37,021 nt of DNA from JBOZRQ01 sp050789255 (GCA_050789255.1 JBOZRQ010000021.1:1-37021), one strand, 5' to 3'. Positions 6,356 through 14,387 are shown, counted from the stretch's first letter. Made by a program: numbers and translations. Notes: a model not told the origin generated them from the sequence alone.

Positions 6356-7324
6356 TTGCCAAGCCGGGGCGGGGAGGTGGCGGGACTGCGTAGATCAGGT
6401 CGGGTACTGCTGGCGGTGTCAGCCCTGATCGCGGGCTGTGCGAGGATGGTAACCCCGTCCGGGTCCCTCCAGGCGCCTGAGCACCCTCCGGTATTGCAGG
6501 CGTCCCCTGTGCTGAGCGAATCCTCACACCTCGGTGGGCTCCTGACCCAGTCCCAGTTTGCCGTGGAGTTAGCAGCAGAGATGGAGCGGCTCAGCCCCGG
6601 CTGGTCAGCGGTAAACCACGGCGGGGATGTGGTGGAGCTGTGGGCGGGGCAGACGCCCGGTGCATCGGTCCCGGTAGGCCCGGCTTACAACGCGTATCGT
6701 GCGGAGCCGGGCAGCCTGTCAGAGCTGATCGGGGATGCAGCCCGGCAGGCCACGGAGTTGTTTGCGGCGGCCTCGACATGGGAAGCTGCCAAGGCCCACC
6801 TGCTGCCGCAGCTGCTGTCGCTGGGGCGGTACCAGGCGCTGGACGAGTCCGGGGCGCTTCCCGTGATGGCCCAGATGTCCGACGAGGTCTTTCTGGTGTT
6901 CGAGCTGCGAGTGGAAGGCATGACGGTCCTCGTGCACCAGGGGCTTCAGGTCGCCTGGGGGCGCACTACCGCAGAGATCTTCCAGCAGGCGTTGGCCAAC
7001 CTCGAGCGAATCACGCCGGACCTGGAGCAGGGTGCGGACGGCGTGTGGCGCTTTCCGGTGGATGATGGGTATGAGGCTGTGCGGGCGCTGCTGCTTGGTA
7101 GGTTTGCGTCCGTAGAACAGTTGGCGCCTGGGTCGCTGGTGATTTCCATCCCGTCGCAGGAACGTCTGTACGTCTTCGATGCGGCGGACGCGGGGCTCCT
7201 GGAGCGAATGCGGAACCGGATCGACACGGAGTTTCGGGAATCTGAGCGGCCCCTTACCCCAACCTGGCTCACTCTCCAGGAGGGCCGGTTGACCTTGTAT
7301 AGACCAAGTGGCGGGCAGGGATAG
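6356..7324 (+). CDS. DUF1444-like lipoprotein
   Basis: The frame opens with TTG at 6356 (322 aa). In-frame GTG 6377 is an alternative, and CTG 6386 has the best spacing from the only SD-like sequence (GGGGAGG, 6371-6377), so the start is uncertain. The N terminus has two Arg, a hydrophobic stretch and the lipobox L-I-A-G-C, which predicts a lipoprotein on the outer face of the membrane. From about residue 110 the protein aligns by eye with the next gene along its whole length: the segments VDDGYEAVRALLL, P-G-S-L-V-I-S-I-P, Y-V-F-D-A-A-D and L-T-L-x-x-G-R-L-T-L-Y match YDGYDAARILL, P-G-N-P-V-I-G-V-P, Y-L-V-M-F-G-D-A-D and L-T-L-V-D-G-N-L-E-V-Y. DUF1444 (YtpQ-like) is a Firmicute family of unknown function, usually cytoplasmic; a lipidated copy is unusual. 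Confidence 0.75.
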   Translation: MPSRGGEVAGLRRSGRVLLAVSALIAGCARMVTPSGSLQAPEHPPVLQASPVLSESSHLGGLLTQSQFAVELAAEMERLSPGWSAVNHGGDVVELWAGQTPGASVPVGPAYNAYRAEPGSLSELIGDAARQATELFAAASTWEAAKAHLLPQLLSLGRYQALDESGALPVMAQMSDEVFLVFELRVEGMTVLVHQGLQVAWGRTTAEIFQQALANLERITPDLEQGADGVWRFPVDDGYEAVRALLLGRFASVEQLAPGSLVISIPSQERLYVFDAADAGLLERMRNRIDTEFRESERPLTPTWLTLQEGRLTLYRPSGGQG

Positions 7325-7336
7325 ACAAAACGGAGC

Positions 7337-8182
7337 GTGAAGCAAGCGATGTCCAAATTGGTGTTGACGGAGGAGCAGTTCAGCCGGATTGTGGTGACCC
7401 GGGCACGGCGGGAGCGGCCGGACATCCGGGTCAAGGCGATGGGCACGTCCTTCCTGATGGTAGAGCCTGAGCCGGGCCGTCAGCGGGTGGTCTCCCTGAT
7501 CAACCTCTACCAGACCTACTGTGACAGTCCGTCCGAGCGAGACGAGGTCATTGCGGACTTCCTGCAGTCACGGGTGTTCGATGAGACCGGCGGGGCGCCG
7601 GAAAGCTTCGCCCAGACCCGGACCAAGATCATGCCGCAGCTGGTTCCGCACAGCCTTCTGGAGGTCCGGCGCCAGGTCGGTCGGGACCTTGCTGCCGTGA
7701 GCTACGTGGGGGAGCTTTCGATCGCCTTCGTGATCGATGAGCCCGACAGGTATTCGTACCTGCAGCGCTCCATGACCGAAGACTGGGGCGCCTGCGACGT
7801 GGAGCTGCTGACCGCTGCCGTGGAGAACCTGAAGCGGCTGCAAACGAGCACCCCCAGGTTCCAGCAGTTCGGGACGGGAATGCGCACCCGGCTGGTGTGG
7901 GAGACCTATGACGGCTACGATGCGGCGAGGATTTTACTGTCGCGGGAGCTTGCCGAAATGGCGGCGCTGGTGCCGGGCAACCCGGTCATCGGGGTGCCAA
8001 ACCGGGACTACCTGGTAATGTTCGGAGACGCCGACCCCGAGTTCTTGACGGAGGTGGGCGCCCAGGTGCGGGAGTGCTTTGAGCAGCATGACTACCCGCT
8101 GACGGCCCGGCTGCTCACGCTGGTTGACGGAAACCTGGAGGTCTATCCCGGCACTGGGCGGCGGGTGCGAGTTCTGAACTGA
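7337..8182 (+). CDS. DUF1444 (YtpQ-like) family protein
   Basis: This is a 281-aa soluble protein beginning at GTG 7337, with in-frame ATG 7349 as an alternative; neither has a strong SD. It lies 12 bases after the DUF1444-like lipoprotein. The family pattern is visible: an N-terminal domain with F-L-M-V-E-P-E and V-S-L-I-N-L-Y-Q-T-Y (about residues 35-58), a central M-P-Q-L-V-P, then L-S-I-A-F-V-I-D and YDGYDAARILL (about 190-200), and a C-terminal G-N-L-E-V-Y-P. Length agrees with B. subtilis YtpQ-type proteins. There is no signal peptide, so it should be cytoplasmic. Function unknown. The two adjacent paralogues are probably cotranscribed, which suggests paired activities on the two sides of the membrane. 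Confidence 0.75.
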   Translation: MKQAMSKLVLTEEQFSRIVVTRARRERPDIRVKAMGTSFLMVEPEPGRQRVVSLINLYQTYCDSPSERDEVIADFLQSRVFDETGGAPESFAQTRTKIMPQLVPHSLLEVRRQVGRDLAAVSYVGELSIAFVIDEPDRYSYLQRSMTEDWGACDVELLTAAVENLKRLQTSTPRFQQFGTGMRTRLVWETYDGYDAARILLSRELAEMAALVPGNPVIGVPNRDYLVMFGDADPEFLTEVGAQVRECFEQHDYPLTARLLTLVDGNLEVYPGTGRRVRVLN

Positions 8183-8252
8183 AGGAATCTGCCTGGCCGG
8201 GCGCCAATCTGTCGGAGTGAGTTTCCGTTCGTCCAAAGAAGGGGGCCATTCC

Positions 8253-9668
8253 GTGATCTCTCCGAAGCCCGGCAGGCTGATTGTCTCCTGCCAGCCTTCT
8301 TCCCCGGACTCGCCGCTGGCAGGAACTGAGCATGTGGTTGCGATGGCGCTGGCCTGCCAGGGAGCGGGGGCCAGCGCCCTGCGTGTCAACTCCCCGGAGC
8401 ATGTGCGGGCCGTGAAAGCGGCGGTCAGCCTGCCGGTGATTGGCCTGTGGAAGCGGGAGGATCATCGGGGCATGCGGGTGATTACCCCCGACCTGGAGAG
8501 CGCCCGGGCGCTGGCGGAGGCGGGGGCTGACATCATTGCTCTGGATGCCACGGCTGCTGCCCGTCCGATTCCCGGCATGCTGGCCCAACTGATCCACCAG
8601 GTGAAGGAGGAGCTGGGGCGCCCGGTTCTGGCCGATGTGTCGAACGCCAACGAAGGGGTGCGCGCTGCGGCTTACGGGGCAGATCTGGTGGCCACCACCA
8701 TGTCCGGCTACACCTCCCTTGGAGAGACACAGTCAAACGGGCCGGACCTGCCCCTGGTGCAGGAGCTGGCGGCCGCCGTGACCGTTCCGGTGCTGGCGGA
8801 AGGGCGGTACGCTTCGCCGGCGCAGGCCCGGGCAGCCCTCCAGGCGGGCGCCGCCTTTGTGGTGGTCGGCGGAGCGATCACCGCACCCGACCTACAGACC
8901 GCCCGCTTCATCGCCGAAATGGAGCCCCTGGCGGGGGCGCCGACCGCCGAGCGATACTGGGCGGCGGCAGCCACGGCGGTCGCCACGATGCAGGCCTCGC
9001 AGGCCCCGCCAATCCGTGAGGCGGCCGGGCTCATGGCCCGGGCGATCATGGCGGGCGGCGTGGTGCACATCTTCGGTGCGGGGCATTCGAGGGCGCTGGG
9101 CATGGAGATGTCCGGGCGGGCCGGCGGCCTGGTCCCCATGCACGTTTTTGGCCTGGAGGAGGCGGCGCCGCCGGGCAGGCGAGGACTGGCCCTACTCGAC
9201 CTGGAGCGAAGCGCAGAAACGGCGCATGCCTTGCTCTCCGCCATGGAGACGCACCCAGCCGACCTGTTCGTAATCGCCTCGAACTCCGGGCGGAACGGCT
9301 GTCCGGTGGAACTGGCGCTGGAGGTGAAGCGGCGGGGTCACAAGCTGATCACCGTGACCTCTATGGCCCACGCCAGCACGGTTGCCTCCCGGCACCCCTC
9401 AGGCCGCCGAGTCTTTGAGATCGCCGACGTGGTGATCGACAATGGCGCCCCCGTAGGGGATGCGGTCCTGGCGGCGCCGGGCCTGTCCGAGCGAATCTGC
9501 GCCGTCTCCTCGGTGACTGGGGCGCTGATCGCCCAGGCGCTTACCGCGGAAACGATCCGCCTGATCTTGCAGGCTGGCGGTCAGCCCCCGGTCTACATCA
9601 GCTCCAACGTCGACGGGTCCGACGAGCACAATTGCCGGCTGGAGGAGCGCTATCAAGGGCGCATTTAG
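8253..9668 (+). CDS. Fusion of NanE (ManNAc-6-P 2-epimerase) and a SIS-domain protein
   Basis: This is a 471-aa two-domain protein. GTG 8253 is preferred (AAGAAGGGGG at 8236-8245, 7 bases away) over in-frame GTG 8217. Residues about 1-225 are a NanE-type TIM barrel, which interconverts N-acetylmannosamine-6-phosphate and N-acetylglucosamine-6-phosphate. Visible elements are the W-K-R-E-D segment carrying the catalytic Lys, I-I-A-L-D-A-T, T-T-M-S-G-Y-T-S and L-A-E-G-R-Y with the acidic residue, and VVVGGAITAP at the phosphate end. Residues about 235-470 are a SIS phosphosugar-binding domain of the UPF0309 type (HIFGAGHSRALGMEMSGRAGG, then I-A-S-N-S-G-R-N and S-S-V-T-G-A-L). Both domains are near full length. 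The fusion points to amino-sugar-phosphate metabolism, possibly sialic-acid or muropeptide recycling; the SIS reaction is unknown. No transporter or kinase is adjacent. Confidence 0.85.
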   Translation: MISPKPGRLIVSCQPSSPDSPLAGTEHVVAMALACQGAGASALRVNSPEHVRAVKAAVSLPVIGLWKREDHRGMRVITPDLESARALAEAGADIIALDATAAARPIPGMLAQLIHQVKEELGRPVLADVSNANEGVRAAAYGADLVATTMSGYTSLGETQSNGPDLPLVQELAAAVTVPVLAEGRYASPAQARAALQAGAAFVVVGGAITAPDLQTARFIAEMEPLAGAPTAERYWAAAATAVATMQASQAPPIREAAGLMARAIMAGGVVHIFGAGHSRALGMEMSGRAGGLVPMHVFGLEEAAPPGRRGLALLDLERSAETAHALLSAMETHPADLFVIASNSGRNGCPVELALEVKRRGHKLITVTSMAHASTVASRHPSGRRVFEIADVVIDNGAPVGDAVLAAPGLSERICAVSSVTGALIAQALTAETIRLILQAGGQPPVYISSNVDGSDEHNCRLEERYQGRI

Positions 9669-9675
9669 AAAAGCA

Positions 9676-9713
9676 GAGGAGGCCGCCCCGCCGGGGTTGG
9701 CCTCCTCCGTTTC
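9676..9713. terminator. Bidirectional terminator between convergent genes
   Basis: GAGGAGGCC (9676-9684) pairs with GGCCTCCTC (9699-9707), with an inner CCCC/GGGG pairing. On the plus strand GTTTC follows; on the minus strand the stem is followed by TGCTTTTC. It lies between the convergent NanE-SIS and MFS genes, overlapping the end of the latter. Confidence 0.75.
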
Positions 9714-10912
9714 TACTCACCCGTTGTGACTGCGGCATCCTTTAGCCTGGGACCAAGCACCCGGGTGACCCAGAGGTACCCGGAGAACAGAATGCCGGCC
9801 GAGAGCAAGAAGACTCCGCGGGATCCAATGAACGAGGCGATGCTGCCACCGAGCAGGGGCCCGACGATCGAGCCGAGCGAACCCGCCGCCTGGTTCAGGC
9901 CGAACGCACGGCCCCGCAGGTCCTGCGGCAGGCTCGTGGCGATCAGTGCGGCCACGCCGGGGCCGACGGCCGCGCCGGCCAGGCCGTCCACCAGCCGGAA
10001 GGCGCCGAAGGTGTACGGGTCCCGGACGATCGCCTGCGGCAGGTACAGCAACGAGGCGAGCAGCAAGCCGCGGGCAACGGTGTTCTGGAAGCCCATGCGC
10101 TCACCCCGCCGGGCCCACCACGGGGCCGCCAGGATGAAGGCGGCGCCCGGAAGCGAGTAGAGCAGGCCCGAGGCCCAGGAGGGGGCGCCGGGGCCGATCA
10201 GCTCCTTGGTGAAGAGGACCAGGACCGGGTCCAGCGCCTGGGCGGACGCCATAGTCGCCGTGGTGATTAGAATGATGGCGACCAGCGTGGGGTTGCTTGC
10301 AGCGACCTTCAGGTCGGCGAAGAGGTTGCTCCTGTGGCTGGGCGGCGGGGTGAACTGCTCCTTGACCATGGTCGCCACCAGGGTGGTGCAGAAGGCGAGG
10401 ACGATCGCGCTCATCCAAAACGAGGTCCGGATGCCGACCCAGTCGGCCACCAGGCCGCCAAGCAGGGGGCCGACGAGGGCGCCCGACGGCCAGGCGGTCT
10501 GCACGATCCCCATGGCCCGGCCCACGTACTCTCTGGGGGTCGAGACGCCGACCAGCGCCACCGCCATGGGCACAAAGCCGCTGAGTGCGGCGATCATCAC
10601 GCGCACGCCCAGGAACTGAAGCGGGGTGGTAATAATCGCGAGCAGGGCGTAGCTGATGACGAGGAAGATGCCCGCCCGCAGCATCATCATGCGGCGGCCA
10701 AAGCGATCGCCGATGGCGCCCCACACCGGCGACATGACCAGGTTACAGGCCGATGCAATCGAGACGATCAAACCGGTCCAGAACTCCACATGCTCCTGCA
10801 CGCCCAGCTCTGTAAGGAAGACCGGGGTGAAGGGCATCACCATGGTCCAGCAGATCGCCGAAAGGAAGACCGCCAGCCACAGGACATACGTGTTTCTCCG
10901 CCAGAGTTCCAT
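9713..10912 (-). CDS. MFS transporter (DHA1-type drug:H+ antiporter family)
   Basis: This is a 399-aa protein with about 12 hydrophobic helices in two halves separated by a hydrophilic central loop (about residues 190-205). MFS motif A, G-D-R-F-G-R-R, follows helix 2 at about 67, and G-I-V-Q-T-A-W-P-S-G-A-L-V-G-P-L-L-G-G (about 135-153) is the helix 5 motif C typical of drug antiporters. The ATG at 10912 has AGGAGGAC 8-15 bases upstream. The gene stands alone, divergent from the purine permease, and its coding end overlaps the bidirectional terminator. The substrate is unknown; multidrug efflux or a small metabolite is the family expectation. Confidence 0.85.
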   Translation of the reverse strand: MELWRRNTYVLWLAVFLSAICWTMVMPFTPVFLTELGVQEHVEFWTGLIVSIASACNLVMSPVWGAIGDRFGRRMMMLRAGIFLVISYALLAIITTPLQFLGVRVMIAALSGFVPMAVALVGVSTPREYVGRAMGIVQTAWPSGALVGPLLGGLVADWVGIRTSFWMSAIVLAFCTTLVATMVKEQFTPPPSHRSNLFADLKVAASNPTLVAIILITTATMASAQALDPVLVLFTKELIGPGAPSWASGLLYSLPGAAFILAAPWWARRGERMGFQNTVARGLLLASLLYLPQAIVRDPYTFGAFRLVDGLAGAAVGPGVAALIATSLPQDLRGRAFGLNQAAGSLGSIVGPLLGGSIASFIGSRGVFLLSAGILFSGYLWVTRVLGPRLKDAAVTTGE

Positions 10913-11060
10913 TGTCGTGGGTCCTCCTTTTTATCTAAGCAATAATAGTTAGCGACACGAACAATAAACCCTGCTTCTACGGGATCAGGAAATCGGGACC
11001 ATTCGACGATTGTGATCCGAACGATTTTGCATCCGTCGACAATAAAGTTCGGATTTCGGG

Positions 11061-11089
11061 TTGACACTGACGGCGTAAAAGTTTACATT
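11061..11089 (+). promoter_or_regulatory. Promoter of the riboswitch-permease transcript
   Basis: A consensus TTGACA (11061-11066) is followed by a 17-base spacer and TACATT (11084-11089). Transcription would begin near 11096, directly before the small hairpin GTGAC-N6-GTCAC (11096-11111) that precedes the ykkC-like aptamer. Confidence 0.75.
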
Positions 11090-11095
11090 GGCAGT

Positions 11096-11265
11096 GTGAC
11101 GACACGGTCACAGAGGAAAGTGTGCCTAGGGTTCCGCGGCGCGGCCAAGCCACGCCGGACAGCGACCGAGCGGCACAGGCTTGGCCACGGGCCGGGCTAC
11201 ACCGAAGGGAAAAAATCCCGGGCGGGTAGGTTTCACTCAAGCTATGAGTGGGGTCTGCCCGCTCG
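11096..11265 (+). promoter_or_regulatory. ykkC-family riboswitch (PRPP or ppGpp class likely; guanidine-I possible)
   Basis: The leader contains hallmark ykkC blocks in the right order: GAGGAAAGTGTG (11113-11124) with CCTAGGGTTCCG following it to 11136, a variable stem, GACCGAGCGGCACAGG (11164-11179), CCACGGGCCGGGCTACACCG (11185-11204), and the short hairpin GGGA-AAAAA-TCCC ending at 11219. ykkC subtype 1 binds guanidine; subtype 2 members bind ppGpp or PRPP, and those linked to purine genes are typically PRPP or ppGpp sensors. The downstream gene is a purine permease followed by the pur cluster, so a PRPP or ppGpp ligand is favoured over guanidine; this is inference from context. The 3' edge of the aptamer overlaps the hairpin at 11223-11261, which would give an ON switch when ligand prevents terminator formation. 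Confidence 0.8.
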
Positions 11266-11274
11266 TTGCATTTT
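11223..11274 (+). terminator. Expression-platform hairpin of the ykkC leader
   Basis: CGGGTAGGTTTCACTC (11223-11238) can pair over 16 bp, with five G-U wobbles, with GAGTGGGGTCTGCCCG (11246-11261) around an AAGCTAT loop. It abuts the last aptamer hairpin, as in ligand-controlled terminators. The T run (TTTT at 11271-11274) is displaced by about 9 bases, so termination may be inefficient or the hairpin may act in another way. Confidence 0.6.
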
Positions 11275-11344
11275 CCGGTTGGGCATACTGTTCGCGAGGG
11301 CTGCCAGTTCGCTATCATCATTCTGTTTTGGGGGGGCTCCACTC

Positions 11345-12679
11345 GTGGCCGCGAACCAGCAAGCTAGTGCTCAGCAGCCTCAGGGATTCCTGGATCGGTT
11401 CTTCGGTCTGACCGCCAACGGCACCACTGTTCGGACTGAGGTACTCGCAGGTCTCACTACCTTCGTAACCATGGCCTACATTATCTTCGTGAACCCTCTG
11501 ACCCTGTCCGACGCTGGCATGGACAAGAACGCACTCTTTATGGCCACCATCCTCGCCGCTGCCGCCTCGACCCTGGTCATGGGCCTCGTGGCCAACTGGC
11601 CCTTCGCCCTGGCTCCTGGCATGGGTCTGAACGCCTTCTTCGCCTATACCCTCGTCATCGGCATGAAGCTGCCCTGGCAGACGGCGCTTGGCGCCGTGTT
11701 CATCTCCGGAATTCTGGCGCTGATCGTTACCGCCACCGGCCTGCGTGAAATCATGATCAAGGCGATCCCCGAGTCCCTTAAGCACGCGGTGAGCGCCGGC
11801 ATCGGTCTGTTCATCCTGCTGATCGGCCTCAAGAACGCCGGCATCGTCAAGCCCTTCGAGGCCACGATCATCTCCCTTGGCGATCTGAAGTCCCCGGCGG
11901 TTCTGCTGGCAATCTTTGGCCTGATTGTGACCGCCGCTCTGGTCGCCCGCAACGTCAAGGGCGGCATCCTGATCGGCATCGTCCTCACTACGCTGGTGGG
12001 CATCCCCTTCGGCGTCACCAAGCTGCCTACTGGCATCATCAGCGCCCCGCCCTCGCTGGCGCCTACCTTCCTGGCGCTCAAGTTCGACGGCCTGCTGAAG
12101 GCCAGCATGATCACCGTGATCTTCTCCATGTTCTTCGCTGACCTGTTCGACACCATCGGCACCTTCGTCGGCGTGGCCGGCAAGGCCGGGCTGATCGACA
12201 AGCAGGGGAACCTGAAGGGCGGCAACAAGGCGCTCTTCGCCGACTCCATGGGCACGGTCATCGGCGCCCTGTTCGGCACCTCCAACACCACTACCTACGT
12301 CGAGAGCGCTGCGGGCATCGCCGCCGGCGGCCGCACCGGTCTCACCGCCGTCACCACCGCCGTGCTGTTCCTGCTGGCCATGTTCGTCTCCCCGCTGGCC
12401 CTGGCAGTGCCCGGCGCCGCTACCGCCCCGGCCCTGATCATCGTCGGTGTCATGATGGCCTCCTCCTTCCTCGACATCAACCTGAACGACTTTGTCGAGG
12501 CCGTGCCGGCGATCGTCACCGCGCTGATGATGCCCTTCACCTTCTCCATCGCTACGGGTCTGGCGCTCGGCTTCGTCACCTACGTGCTGCTGAACGTCGT
12601 GCTCGGCCGGTTTGAGAAGATCCACTGGATGATGTACGTGCTCACCGCTTTCTTCATCTACTACTTCTACGCACACTAA
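11345..12679 (+). CDS. NCS2 purine permease (AzgA/PbuG-like)
   Basis: This is a 444-aa membrane protein importing hypoxanthine, guanine or adenine by proton symport. GTG 11345 is taken as start: it follows a G-rich stretch (GGGGGG, 11331-11336) and puts the family N terminus (F-L-D-R-F-F-G-L-x-x-N-G-T) at residue 17. The open frame extending upstream to 11012 would translate the riboswitch and is rejected. About 12-14 helices are visible. AzgA-type motifs are TTFVTMAYIIFVNP (about 39-52), A-P-G-M-G-L-N-A-F-F-A, DLFDTIGTFVGVAGKAG (about 260-276) and GTSNTTTYVESAAGIAAGGRTG (about 306-327). It is transcribed from 11061-11089 through the ykkC-like leader and ends at a strong terminator, so it is separate from the pur operon. 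Confidence 0.9.
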   Translation: MAANQQASAQQPQGFLDRFFGLTANGTTVRTEVLAGLTTFVTMAYIIFVNPLTLSDAGMDKNALFMATILAAAASTLVMGLVANWPFALAPGMGLNAFFAYTLVIGMKLPWQTALGAVFISGILALIVTATGLREIMIKAIPESLKHAVSAGIGLFILLIGLKNAGIVKPFEATIISLGDLKSPAVLLAIFGLIVTAALVARNVKGGILIGIVLTTLVGIPFGVTKLPTGIISAPPSLAPTFLALKFDGLLKASMITVIFSMFFADLFDTIGTFVGVAGKAGLIDKQGNLKGGNKALFADSMGTVIGALFGTSNTTTYVESAAGIAAGGRTGLTAVTTAVLFLLAMFVSPLALAVPGAATAPALIIVGVMMASSFLDINLNDFVEAVPAIVTALMMPFTFSIATGLALGFVTYVLLNVVLGRFEKIHWMMYVLTAFFIYYFYAH

Positions 12680-12713
12680 CGACGCAGCAAGGACCCTCGC
12701 ACAGAAACAAAGC

Positions 12714-12750
12714 GGGGCTCGGGTGATCCCCGAGCCCCTTTGCATTTTTT
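12714..12750 (+). terminator. Rho-independent terminator after the purine permease
   Basis: GGGGCTCGGG (12714-12723) pairs with CCCGAGCCCC (12729-12738) in a 10-bp GC-rich stem, followed by TTTGCATTTTTT. It separates the permease from the pur cluster. Confidence 0.9.
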
Positions 12751-12800
12751 CGGGGTACAATAATGGTGTACCTGGGTCTATAAGGAGTTGGCCAACACCC

Positions 12801-14111
12801 ATGATCGAACGTTATACAAGACCTACTATGGCGAAACTGTGGGCGCCGGCGAACCGGTTCCAGAAGTGGCTTGAGGTGGAGGTGCTCGCCTGCGAGGCGT
12901 GGGCCGAACTGGGGGCGATTCCCCGGGCCGAGGTGGAGGAGCTCAAGCAGCGAGTCTTCACCGTCGACGAGGCCTTCGTGGAACGGGTCGATGAGATCGA
13001 GCGCACCACCCGTCACGACGTGATCGCTTTCTGCACCGCCTGCGCTGAACGGATGCAGCACCCTTCCGCCCGTTACATACACTACGGGCTGACCTCGACC
13101 GACGTGGTGGACACCGCTCTCTCGGCGGTGCTGAACCAGGCGGTGCAGGAGATTCAGCGGGGGCTGGACGGGCTGATCGCAGCGGTGGGCAAGCGGGCCG
13201 TGGAGTTCAAGGATACCCCCGCCATGGGCCGCACCCACGGGGTGCATGCCGAGCCCACCAGCTTCGGCCTGAAGTTGGCGCTCTTCTTCGCCCAGCTCAA
13301 GCGTGACGCCATTCGCCTGGAGCAGGCCCGCCAGATGGTCGCCGTGGGCAAGCTGTCCGGGGCCGTGGGCAACTACGGCAACATCGATCCCTTCGTGGAG
13401 GAGTACGTGTGCAAGCGGATGGGGCTCCAGCCCGCCGAGATCTCGACCCAGGTGCTCCAGCGTGACCGGCACGCCCACCTGATGTCCACCCTGGCCATCC
13501 TTGGTTCCACCCTGGACGCGCTCGCCGTAGAGCTGCGGCTGCTCCAGAAAACCGAGACCCGCGAGGTGGAGGAGCCGTTCTCCAAGGGTCAGAAGGGCTC
13601 CAGCGCCATGCCGCACAAGCGCAACCCGGTTACGCTCGAGCAGGTCTCCGGGCTCTCCCGGATCCTGCGGGGCAACGCCCTGGCGGCCCTGGAGAACGTG
13701 ACGCTCTGGCACGAGCGGGATATCTCGCACTCCTCGGTGGAGCGGGTGATTCTGCCGGACTCCACCATTTTGGCGGACTACATGATCGGCAAGATGACCT
13801 GGGTCGTCGAGAACATGCACGTCTACCCGCAGAACATGAAGCGCTCCATGGAGATGTCGCTGGGCCTCACCTCCTCGGGCAGCGTGCTGCTCGCCCTGGT
13901 GGAGAAGGGGCTCACCCGTGAGCAGGCCTACGCCATCGTCCAGGAGAAGGCGATGACGGCCTGGTCGGAAGGGACCCACCTGCGCAAGCTCCTGGAGCAG
14001 GAGCCCACGATCGAGTCGCTGCTGACCCCGGGCGAGCTGGATGACGCCTTTGATGTGCGCCACCACCTGCGCCACGTCGACACCATCTTTAAGCGTTTGG
14101 GGTTGATCTGA
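12801..14111 (+). CDS. purB: Adenylosuccinate lyase
   Basis: PurB acts twice in purine synthesis: it cleaves SAICAR to AICAR and adenylosuccinate to AMP, releasing fumarate. The 436-aa length is normal. ATG 12801 gives the family N terminus M-I-E-R-Y-T-R-P; AAGGAG (12782-12787) is 13 bases away, rather far. The fumarase/aspartase superfamily signature SSAMPHKRNP is at about residues 266-275, and the His-bearing G-R-T-H-G-V-H-A-E-P at about 142-151. It is the first gene of the cluster. A -10-like TACAAT lies at 12756-12761, just after the permease terminator, but no convincing -35 is visible. Confidence 0.97.
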   Translation: MIERYTRPTMAKLWAPANRFQKWLEVEVLACEAWAELGAIPRAEVEELKQRVFTVDEAFVERVDEIERTTRHDVIAFCTACAERMQHPSARYIHYGLTSTDVVDTALSAVLNQAVQEIQRGLDGLIAAVGKRAVEFKDTPAMGRTHGVHAEPTSFGLKLALFFAQLKRDAIRLEQARQMVAVGKLSGAVGNYGNIDPFVEEYVCKRMGLQPAEISTQVLQRDRHAHLMSTLAILGSTLDALAVELRLLQKTETREVEEPFSKGQKGSSAMPHKRNPVTLEQVSGLSRILRGNALAALENVTLWHERDISHSSVERVILPDSTILADYMIGKMTWVVENMHVYPQNMKRSMEMSLGLTSSGSVLLALVEKGLTREQAYAIVQEKAMTAWSEGTHLRKLLEQEPTIESLLTPGELDDAFDVRHHLRHVDTIFKRLGLI

Positions 14112-14112
14112 G

Positions 14113-14277
14113 ATGACCATGAACATCACCGGCATTATTGTAGGGCTTCTTGCCGGTCTCGTGGTGACTGCCGTTGCGACGATGGTTTGGCCGAAGGGGA
14201 AGCTGCGCTGGCTGCGCCCCATGGTCACGCCAATTTTGGGCGTGCTTGTGGCCTATGTTCTTATGCGGTACATCTAG
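14113..14277 (+). CDS. 54-aa membrane protein in the pur operon
   Basis: This short frame begins at ATG 14113, one base after the purB stop, and ends with TAG at 14275-14277. In-frame ATG 14119 is an alternative. The product has two hydrophobic helices, N-I-T-G-I-I-V-G-L-L-A-G-L-V-V-T-A-V (about residues 4-22) and P-I-L-G-V-L-V-A-Y-V-L-M (about 40-51), linked by a basic loop W-P-K-G-K-L-R-W-L-R-P. Tight spacing to purB and the clean two-helix hairpin argue for a real gene. No family was recognised and its link to purine synthesis is unknown. A 7-bp hairpin with no T run (GGCACCC/GGGTGCC, 14277-14295) follows it. Confidence 0.6.
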   Translation: MTMNITGIIVGLLAGLVVTAVATMVWPKGKLRWLRPMVTPILGVLVAYVLMRYI

Positions 14278-14387
14278 GCACCCTCAATGGGTGCCGTAAC
14301 CCGTCAGGCGTGGGCCATTGCTAGACCGGCCCATGTCGAGAGGGGCTAGGCACTATAGAACAAACCCATTCGAGGGGGCGTTTCACT

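Noticed and set aside
11096..11265. Classical guanine/adenine (purine) riboswitch before the permease
   Set aside because: I do not see the conserved three-way-junction core or the two kissing loops of that class; the conserved blocks match the ykkC family instead.
11012..11344. N-terminal extension of the purine permease frame
   Set aside because: It covers the promoter and ykkC-like leader; the family N terminus and a G-rich ribosome site support GTG 11345.
12756..12761. TACAAT as a promoter for the pur cluster
   Set aside because: A good -10-like hexamer, but at the right distance upstream lies only terminator sequence with no -35; not listed as a separate feature.
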